A stretch of DNA of 64,000 bases, taken from NCBI GenBank assembly GCA_029449235.1, contig JANATG010000002.1:1178001-1242000 (forward strand), written 5' to 3'. This stretch comes from Linnemannia schmuckeri (taxonomy: Eukaryota > Mortierellomycota > Mortierellomycetes > Mortierellales > Mortierellaceae). A model generated the notes under the pieces. It worked only from the letters and a program-made list of their open reading frames with translations, ran no database searches and was not told the origin of the DNA. Position 1 is the first letter of the stretch. Every line of letters starts with the position of its first letter. This document shows, in pieces, positions 36,673 to 44,800 of this stretch. Position numbers and translations under genes: made by a program.

Positions 36673-37036
36673 GGATGTCGGAGGTCGATATATGAAGCCT
36701 CCCTCTCGACGTTTATCATTTCTGTCATTTTCCCGTTTCTCGCCACTAGTCCAGCTTATCTTGTTTTTTATGGCTTGTTGGTTGGCGTCTACAATCGATC
36801 CTCTCGCTTTTTTTTCAGGTCCTCGCTCTATCTGACTATCATTTTTTCTTTCTTACGCACCCTTTCTCTTGTACTTTTTCTTAAATTCCACTCCTCTTGT
36901 CTTTCGTCTGTACCAAAAGCAAGCACAATAATGTTGTACAATATACGCTCACTTAGCACACAATCATTTTTTTGTATCGCTTGTTATTTGTTTATTATGC
37001 GCATAAGAGGTGATTGAGATGGGCGGAGCAAAGGGC
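36673..37036. other. Convergent intergenic spacer RAD52 / hydroxyacid dehydrogenase
   Basis: 364 bp, T-rich on the plus strand; 3' flanks of both genes. No gene, repeat or clear polyadenylation hexamer noted. Confidence 0.5.
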
Positions 37037-38357
37037 TTAATGGATGTTGTTGACGGGGGTCAAGGGGGAACCGGAGGAAAGGTACAGGTCGATGTTTTGC
37101 ATAGTCAAAGCCTCCATCTTTGTGATAGTCTCAATCGTAAAGGCACCCAAATGAGGCATTAATGCCACATTCATGTTCTTCAGCAACTCTGGATGAACCT
37201 TGGGCTCGTGCTCAAACACATCCAAACCGGCACCTGCGACATGTCTCGATTCAAGGGCTTGAACGAGAGCCTCCTCATCGACAACGGGACCACGGGAGGT
37301 GTTGAGGAAGTAGGAACCGGCCTTCATCTTTGAGAACTGCTCGGCACGAATGAGGTGGCGAGTTTCGGCGGAAAGAGGAACGTGGATGGAGACGACGTCT
37401 GAGGTTGTGAGGAGGGCGTCTAATGTAGAGAGGTATTCCACTTTTTTCAAGTAGGTCTCTTCGTCTTCATTGAAAGAGACAGGACGACGGTTGTGATAAA
37501 CAACCTTCATGCCTAGCGCTTGGGCTCTCTTGGCGACCGCCTTTCCAATTCCACCCATACCCACAATCCCCAAGGTCATGCCTGTAGGATCCCTTCCGAT
37601 TCTTGGCTTGTTAGGAAGGCCATGACGCATGTTGTATTCGACCTCATATTGGTGACGGAGAGTGGAGAGGAGGAGGAGGATGGTTGCGTCTGCGGTGGCG
37701 TCGTCGACGACTCCGGGCGTGTTTGTGACCCATTGGTTGTTGCGGGTTGCGGCTTCGGCGTCGACGAAATCGTAGCCGGCGCCGACGGATCCGATCAGTT
37801 CCAGTCCGGTGGGAAGGGCGGAGAGGAGTGGTTCATCGACTCTTCCGAGGGTCTATGGTTGTAGTAAAAAGCAGTTTGAGTGTGTGCTTTTGGTGTTTGT
37901 TTCCAGGTTAAAAAGTGGAGAAGAAAACAGGTAGAAGACTTACATAATGGGAGGCGAAGCCGCGGTAGAGGGCCTTGAAAGTGATACCTTCCCTCTTTGC
38001 GTTCTCCAGCTGCTCAAACAGTTCCTTACGCGTAGGGGCAGCATACTATCCCATCATCAAATGTGAATGAAAAAAGGAAGCAAGAAAAAAGAAAGGTGTC
38101 AACAATGTGCCTTCTCTCTATTTTGTTGGATATGTTTCTATGATGCATTCCATCTTGCATAATCTGCCACAGAAACTTGTCTCAAGATCATTGATCCAGA
38201 ACAGACAAAAACGCCACTAAATCATTATTTTTCCTAGCCTTTTTTAACTTCTCATGGTCAAGTGTTTTACATGAATGTTGTATTTGGCAGCGAGAGCAGA
38301 CTCCTGAGTCTTGGCGTGACGGACAGTTCCAATGAAGAGAATGTTTTCTTTGGTCAT
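37037..38357 (-). CDS. D-isomer-specific 2-hydroxyacid dehydrogenase (glyoxylate/hydroxypyruvate reductase-like)
   Basis: NAD(P)H-dependent 2-ketoacid reductase. Three exons: ATG 38357 (MTKENILFIGTVRHAKTQES) to about 38271, about 38047-37945, and about 37853-37037. The third exon contains the start of the nucleotide-binding domain (GIVGMGGIGKAVAKRAQAL) and NRRP after the second strand, then the catalytic Arg in NTSRGPVVDEEAL, Glu in DVFEHEP and His in MPHLGAF, so the Arg-Glu-His triad is complete. The early motif LIGSVGAGYDFVD matches the substrate loop. Arg rather than Asp in NRRP suggests preference for NADPH, an inference from the family. The exact substrate (glyoxylate, hydroxypyruvate or other) cannot be read from sequence. 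Confidence 0.92.
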
Positions 38358-39889
38358 TTTTTGTGTTGGCGGAATGAAAGGAATGCAAGGAATGGAATGA
38401 GTTGGGGAGGGTGGAGGTGGAAAGAGAACAGGTACAGGCGGGGAAAGGAAAAAGGGAAGTGAAAACTGGGGTTGGAAAAAAAGATGTGGGATGAAATCAC
38501 TTCGCGTTTTTATCCTGTGGCCGCGGACATTCCTTTAAATCAACCACTTAATAACTAACAGGCCTCCGCAGGATCAACGCCTTAATAGCCGTGACATTTC
38601 CGGGTAGAAGGAGCAGCGGATGTAGAAAGGCCAAAGCGAGGCCTTGTGATTGGCTGTGTGGATGATGAAAGATTTTGTGTTTCTTGCTGGGCTACTAGAC
38701 GTAGAGCTCTACAGGGCTACGGCCAATTGGCCATCCATCTTCGTCGATGATGAGAGAGACGAAGAGGAGGAATGAGGACATAGAGAAGGACCGTGTGCAG
38801 ATTGAGGAAAAGAAAGGGGGGATTGATAATCGAACGGATGAAATCATTTTGGTGCATTCGTACTATTGGTCAATTGAGTGCTGCCATTGAGAGGTTGAGG
38901 GGCACGATACAAGTCCGCCATTTTATCCTAGCGAGCTTGTCAGTCGTCGTGGCATCCTACGCCACGCCTAGAGGTATTCCTTACTGCTGTAGTCTGAATG
39001 CATACTTGTACGCCATGCATGCCAAGCTGTCAGTCGCGATTGCATCGCTAGTCTACTCCATGACCTAAAACGAGGCTATCGATACAGAGAGTGAAGCTCG
39101 CTTTGTCATCTTTATCCCTGACGACGGTTCGTCAGACCTCCGTGCCCCTTCTCTTTATTTGTCCTCACTAAAGAAGAAGCATGCCATGTCCATCTAACCG
39201 TCACTGGCATCTGTAAAGAGTTCAAAAAGAAACGCAACATGAACAACAAACAAATCAGAGCCCTTGCTTTGTTCTCAAGCCGTCCTCTTTCTCCCTCTCC
39301 AATACCTCCCTCTCGTTTGTCCGATTGCCTTTCTCCTAATGTTGCACCGAGAACTAGTGAACGAAAACAGACAAAAAGTAGAAAAGCGAAATAAGACAGG
39401 AAAATGCTATCTATACTTCATTCCAATGACTGTCTTCTATTTCTTCGTTTTCTGCGCTCTGTATTGATCTTTCCCCAATCTTCTTTACCATCCTTTCAGG
39501 TCGGTCGGTCATACAGCGTACCAAAAGGCCCGCCTTAACATTTGTTTACGTGCTATCTTTTTCTCCTGCTGTTGTGGAGGAAGAACACCAAACGGACCAG
39601 CAAGCCATGGTTGATTTTGAGAGCGATTTTGCGTTCGTCTCCACACCGTTGTTCTTTTCGATCATAGACAACAACAACAACAACAACAACAACAACTGGT
39701 CATCAAAGTTTTGCTTCAAGGGTCCCCGCCCCCTTATCCTGACCCAACCTTGTCATTGTCAGCGTACCTCACCCTCGAACCAGTATTAAAGCAATCGTTT
39801 TTGCCTTTTATTTTTCTTTTTTTTCCTCCCCCTAGCCTTTTCACGCCCCCTCTTTCGAAACACCCCCACCCCTCACTCCAACTCCAATC
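38358..39889. other. 1.5-kb intergenic between divergent dehydrogenase and secreted-protein genes
   Basis: No convincing gene. A GA-rich segment (38390-38470) flanks the minus-strand start, and an AAC microsatellite and CT-rich leader precede the plus-strand start at 39890. Short frames inside lack coding character. Confidence 0.55.
39667..39695 (+). repeat. (AAC)n microsatellite
   Basis: About nine AAC units in the 5' flank of the secreted cysteine-rich gene. Confidence 0.85.
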
Positions 39890-40228
39890 ATGAAATTCAC
39901 AATCCTTGCCGCTGCCTTTGTCGCCTTTCTCGCCTCCACCGCCTCTGCCCAAGCAGACCCCTCGACCTGCACCTTGTGCCTCCAGAACGCCCTCAAGCAG
40001 CTCCCCGCCTGTACCAATGTCGAGGTAACCGCCGGCTCGGTCTCACCCGCCTATGCTGCCTGCCTCTGCTCATCCCTCAGCGGCTCCTGGATTGACTCCT
40101 GTGCCGCTGCTAACAAGTGCGGTTCTGCTATCTCTGCCTTCAAGAGCTCGTATGCCTCCAACATTAGGGCTGCTGGATTGACCTGTGGCTCTAACGGTCA
40201 AGCCTCCTTCACCCCCGCCTCTGCTTAA
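39890..40228 (+). CDS. Small secreted cysteine-rich protein, CFEM-like spacing
   Basis: Intronless 112-residue protein. The signal peptide is clear (MKFTILAAAFVAFLASTASA, then Q). The mature part has eight Cys: a CxxC pair (TCTLC), one about ten residues on, a CLC pair (AACLCSS), then SCAAANKCG and a last Cys near LTCGSNG. The overall order resembles the eight-Cys CFEM module, but the Asp usually found a few residues before CxC, which coordinates haem iron in characterised CFEM proteins, is not there (SPAYAACLC). Strongly C-ending codons suggest good expression. No transmembrane or convincing GPI signal at the end (ASFTPASA), so probably released or wall-associated. Effector or structural roles are open. 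Confidence 0.8.
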   Translation: MKFTILAAAFVAFLASTASAQADPSTCTLCLQNALKQLPACTNVEVTAGSVSPAYAACLCSSLSGSWIDSCAAANKCGSAISAFKSSYASNIRAAGLTCGSNGQASFTPASA

Positions 40229-40337
40229 GCGTGAAGACGTCGATGGTCGAAAAAGCAAAGAGACGGAAAAGTGGGTGGAATTTGATATTCCTCCCTATGG
40301 ACACTCTATCTGTGCTCATCAAAATACAAAATACCAC

Positions 40338-40343
40338 AATAAA
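40338..40343 (+). terminator. Polyadenylation signal AATAAA (secreted cysteine-rich gene)
   Basis: AATAAA about 110 nt after the stop at 40228. Confidence 0.45.
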
Positions 40344-41833
40344 ACAGACACAATAACCACTTGTACATTCATACATCATTCCATCGCTATTTGAAAACAT
40401 CGCTTATCTGTCATATCCTGTCTTTGTCTTTTTTCTGTACGTTCGCTTCGTTCCAGGATTTTTGCAGTTGTGGAGAAACAGAGTTGCCGCATTCTTTTTT
40501 CTTCGTGGGCGCATAAGCATTTCTCTGTTTGTTTGCGCAAAGTGAATTTTTGGGGAAATTTGAAGGGAGGAGGAAGGAGAGACTACAGCTCAATTATATT
40601 TTGTTACTCATTTCCAGACCCACAATCCACACACGCGCAAACATATACATACGCACACCCAGACCCAGGCCCATGTAGCCCCCCTTGCTCTTGTACCTTG
40701 CCTCCTTGTCTTTGCGCTTTGGCCTCTTCGTTAGTAGTAAAACAAGCAAACAAACCAACAAGCTACTTTGGTACTCTAAAGTGACAAGCATTCATCCTTC
40801 CTCCATCCATGAACAAAGCAGCATGTAAATGCATGCGCGAAATAACAAAGAGACAGAAAGAAATTCCTGTGCGTAACTCAACTGTCGGTATGCATCCGTT
40901 TACCTTCGCCTACTCTCGCCGCAACTCCACAAGTACGGGAACACGTAATTTACATTTCTGCACCCTTGACATGTGTTACGGTGCTAGATCGGATGATGGG
41001 GGATGGCGCATAAATGATAACAAAACAGCCGAGTAGAGGGTCAGAACAAAATAGAAGAAAGAGAGGCAATGCATGAATTGGAGATTGGATGGGGTTGGGG
41101 GGAAGGGCGGGAGGGAGAAGGAGACTTGAAGGAATGCTCAAACAAATACAAACGTAAGACACAAAGCAATCGAACAAGCACACAAACAGGTTGTTTGTTC
41201 AGCTTGTTTTCTTTTTCTTTGTAAAATTCAATCTCGGAAGGGACGAGGGCGTGGGGATTTCGAAGGTGAAGAGAGAAGAGAAGACGGAAAATTAATTTGT
41301 CTGCTGCAGATAATCGGTTTGAATTTTCTCTCTTTCAAAGAAAGGGTAACAAGTAGGTTGTTAAGAGTCGACAGAGGAAGAGAGAGTTAAACAGAGAGTC
41401 GCACGAGTGGTGCGGAAGGATGAATATTACAATGGTACTTTTTATCTCGATGCTCTTATAGATAGAACGAGGATAGAGAGGAAAAAATAATGGTGCGCCT
41501 CGTTCTCTGATTTTTTTTGTGACTGGGTAGACCATTTTTCGAATGCGCCCCCTATTCGCGATTCGAGGACGCGTTTTCTTCGAATCAAAAAACTCGTTAA
41601 AAAAATGTTTACAAACTATATGTATGGGTGATAGAATCGCCTACAGATAAAAAATTTCAAGCATAGTCCAACAAGCAATTATGAACAAGGAGATCCATCT
41701 TTTAAAAAATAATATTCTTTCCTCGTCTCTCATATTTCTCACTCCTCCACCAACATGCTCTTTGAAAGCCCTATCGAGTCCTTGTATATTGTACATCGTG
41801 TCTGCTTCTCAATATCTTTTCTTTATCGTTCAA

Positions 41834-42034
41834 AAATGTACTCCTTTTATCCGAGTACATCCTCCTGCACGAATCGGACCAAAACAACGAATTGTGAACA
41901 AACAGATAAAGGATCTACTCTCCTGTAAAATAATACATTATCAAACGATTCCCTTGAGTCGAGAGACATATTCAAGTTGGTTTCCAGCTTTTAGAAAAAA
42001 AAAAAAGGCCAGCAGGGCAAAAGATGCACAGTAA
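41834..42034 (+). pseudogene. Possible Ty3-type reverse transcriptase remnant
   Basis: A short open frame reads RIGPKQRIVNKQIKDLLSCK, then about 15 residues on SSWFPAFRKKK, ending in a poly-Lys A-run and a stop. The pattern (Pro-rich lead-in, helix with IxxLL, then SSP/W..xRKK) resembles the segment just before the fingers of Ty3-type retrotransposon reverse transcriptases. There is no following catalytic core, no LTR and no integrase nearby. If real it is a small, dead fragment. The match is by eye, so confidence is low. Confidence 0.3.
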
Positions 42035-42182
42035 GATCGGCCACATTGATCTGTGTTCGTAAAATGAGCATACCAAAAATTCTTATCAACTCGGAAAAAA
42101 AAATGTGATTAGGACAACGAGGTATCCAGATCAGCCTAAAATGCAAAAGGAAAAGCAAATAGACAAGGTGTGAGGTATTCCC

Positions 42183-42410
42183 TCAAGCAAACGGACCAAC
42201 AGCCGGCCTAGAAAGCAGATCCAAGCTGCACTCTTCATCCAACGCCGCCACAATACCACAATTCGCAAGATTTGGTATGATCAGTGGCTGTGTCGTGTTA
42301 AAAAAATGTTGCTATCAGTAAAGAAAGTAGGCAGTGACTCAAATTCGTAGACCTGAGCTAAAAATTTTAATTTGAAACGGTCTGTCAACATCATGTACAG
42401 CTAGCATTTT
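42183..42410 (-). pseudogene. Degenerate coding fragment with frameshift at a T-run
   Basis: On the minus strand one frame reads LYMMLTDRFKLKFLAQVYEF and on to PTFFTDSNIFL, then runs into a stop. A second frame, joined at a run of seven T (42301-42307 region), continues QPLIIPNLANCGIVAALDEE and ends PAVGPFA with a stop at 42185-42183. Both halves have protein-like composition and abut exactly at the homopolymer, which suggests one ancestral exon broken by a 1-nt indel. I do not recognise the family. More coding-like residues (NLLDIDGRLQLVLNSFYP then a stop) occur upstream near 42640-42700 on the same strand. Confidence 0.4.
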
Positions 42411-43338
42411 GTTTAAAACCTACGGCGACCGTCCACCATATTACCTGTGCTGTTGTTTAAGAAAAAAAAAAGTGGGAGAATAAATTCAGGAGAAGGCGAG
42501 ACGAACTTTATCCTCATCATTTGATGCGATAATAATAACTCGTTGGTTATTTTTGACGACACACTTACTGTACTACAGCACAAAAAATAAATCTATGAAC
42601 GAGCCCGCTCCTTGCCTCGGCTACTGAAAAAACAAGGAGGTGCTCAGGGATAAAATGAGTTAAGCACAAGCTGGAGGCGACCATCGATATCCAGGAGATT
42701 TTTCCTGATATTATTGTTACTCCTATTGCTCCTGCATAAACACAAACAAACAAGATGCCGACCCACCGGGCCTAACAAAAAAACGCATTTAAACATTCAC
42801 ACAAAGAGCGCTACATTTCTCGTCTATTTTTTTTTTTTTTGCGAATTGGCACGAAGCGAAGAAAATATTTATTCAAACGGAAATGGTAAAACAAAGACAT
42901 GGGTCGAAAAAGGGGGAGCAAAAAAGAAGGGAATAATATGGAGAAGACAATGAAAGAAGTGATACTCTAGTCCCAATCCGGTAATAAGAATAAAAGACGC
43001 GACGAGCAAGGTGGAAAAGAACAGGCGTGAAAGGAAATTAGATGCCGCCATGACCCAGAGGAAGGCAGTTGGGTGTTTGACGGTATTGGCGTGGGTGCTC
43101 GCGTTGTTCCCAGGCCAGCATGATGTCCTGAAAGCTGTTTGTGGTTTGTATTTGTTGTTTTTGGTGGGTTTCCGACGTGATTTCCAAATGTGGCAGTGGC
43201 GAGAGAAAAAAAAAAGAGCCATGGTGGATGTATGCAGACGAATGGATATATATAAAAACAAGAGAGACGTTTATATTTGAGTATTCAGGTTGCAAGTGCA
43301 GTGCAGTGCAAACTAGGGCGCATGAACGCTCCATATCC

Positions 43339-44208
43339 CTAAAATAGATCATCCATCTCAGTGTACATTCCCCGATATTCGAACAATGCCTGAATAGCTA
43401 TTTGTTCGTTCCAAAGGTTCTGTCTAGCCATGTCTCAATCCATAAAAAAAACACAATATCACTTACGGCTCAATCCAGTCCTCCATGCAGTTCACAGGAC
43501 AAAACTTCTCCAGCCCATCGACCATGACAGCCTGGATCTCTTTCGACTGCTTCCTATAAGAGTTTCTCACAGAGGCTACAACCTTGGCGTGTACAATATC
43601 AAAGACGCTGTTCTCCCGACCCCAGGCCGCAAAGCAGGCAATCGATTTCGCAGATCCACAAAACTCGTCGGGACTCCTTTGTCCTGGTTTGGCGGGGCAG
43701 TTGCCACGGAACTTGTCAAAGATGGCCTTGTCGATGACATGGTTTCGTCCGGTGAGATTGTCGACTGTGGGCTTGATCAGCTTCTTGGCGTTGACGGCGT
43801 TGACGCCTGTGAGCTTTGTTGCCTGGTGTTCTAGGATTGCTTGGTACTTCTTTGTGAGGAATTTGACAGGATCTCCACGACAATCCTCTTCTATTGCGTT
43901 GTTTTTTTTTGTTGCCAATAAGATAAAAGCACAGCGAAAAATGTTGTTTAGTGGATTGTTATTGAGTGTGCTGTTGATGATTGAATCAGTGGATATGGAG
44001 GCAGCTGTTGATGATGAAGGTAGTGCTGGGTCTTGATAACAAATGTCCGTTTTTGTGTCCTTCGAGGTAAAGGTTGCTTGTCGATAAGTAAGTTATGAGT
44101 TAGTGAGTTGGTGATTGGGAGGATAGGCGCCTTACCACAGGCTTGCACGAAGGCGAGGCCTACGCAGCTGAAGATGATGGCGAGGAGAAATAGACGAAGA
44201 CGGGCCAT
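43339..44208 (-). CDS. Secreted cysteine-containing protein of unknown family
   Basis: Three exons: ATG 44208 to about 44136 encodes a signal peptide (MARLRLFLLAIIFSCVGLAF, cleavage near VQA-C); the second, about 43890-43481, and the third, about 43427-43339, complete a mature protein of roughly 190 residues. The junctions keep frame (TGTG|gtaagg ... atag|AAGAGG; GAGCC|gtaagt ... gctag|ACAG). Visible features are CEEDCRGDPVKFLTKKYQAI, a helix-rich middle, GNCPAKPGQRSPDEFCGSAK, FCPVNCMEDW, and an acidic-aromatic end (MYTEMDDLF). Spaced Cys pairs suggest disulfides. No catalytic motif is recognised and no transmembrane segment follows the signal. A fungal lineage-specific secreted protein is the most one can say. 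Confidence 0.7.
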
Positions 44209-44800
44209 TGTAGGAATATAGGGATAGGTATGTAGAAGAAAAAGAATTAAAAAAATGCTGGGGAAGAGATGGATAAGTAAGGGAGGAAAAATATTGAAGA
44301 AAAGAAAGAGCAACAGATTTAAGACTTTTTAAAGGGAATGGATGAAAAAAGAGAAAGGGGAGAATTAGGTTGAGGCTGGCTGGGCTGGCTGGGCTGGGCA
44401 TGGTTTTGGGCTGGGCTGGGCAGCCCCATTTATCGTTGCTCCTTTTTGACCCATGAGTGTATGTGTCCTTCTTTTCGACTGAGAGGCTAACCTCACCCGA
44501 GGATGTTAGACGGTTTCTATCCTTAGTTGACCAAGATTCAAAATGAGCGTGTTTTTTGGACTCTGCCATAGTATTTCGTCTACGACTACAGCTTACCAGG
44601 GCTCTTGGGAGTGGTGCCTGAAGCGATCAGACGACATTGTTTTTATATCAGATACGGGTTGGTGGCGAAACATGACGACTGCTAACGCGTTACTTCGTAT
44701 TTATTTTTTTGTTGGTGTAAACAAGCGAGATCACGGCCTTTACTTTTTTCATTCGCTCCCACGCTCCTCCCTTCCTCCTTTCAATGAACGACAAAGAATC
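44209..44800. other. Divergent intergenic region, secreted protein / LRR-like gene
   Basis: About 590 bp. It contains a G-rich CTGGG repeat at 44374-44425. The open frame of the LRR-like gene extends upstream of 44801 to an ATG at 44543, but those residues lack coding character and are treated as leader. Confidence 0.5.
44374..44425 (+). repeat. GGCTGGGCT-type tandem repeat with G-tracts
   Basis: Repeated CTGGG/CTGG units, with several GGG tracts separated by two to seven bases; G-quadruplex-capable on the plus strand. Sits between two divergent genes. Confidence 0.75.

Larger units (their letters stand above)
40229..43338. other. 3.1-kb gene desert with decayed coding remnants
   Basis: AT-richer than the surroundings, with many A/T homopolymers. 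No intact gene is seen. Two segments look like degenerate protein-coding sequence (about 41834-42034 plus; 42183-42410 minus, possibly extending to 42760) and are listed separately. The rest shows nothing recognisable. Confidence 0.5.

Noticed and set aside
44543..44800. N-terminal extension of the LRR-like protein from ATG 44543
   Set aside because: Composition changes sharply at 44801, and the CT-rich segment at 44750-44790 looks like leader sequence.
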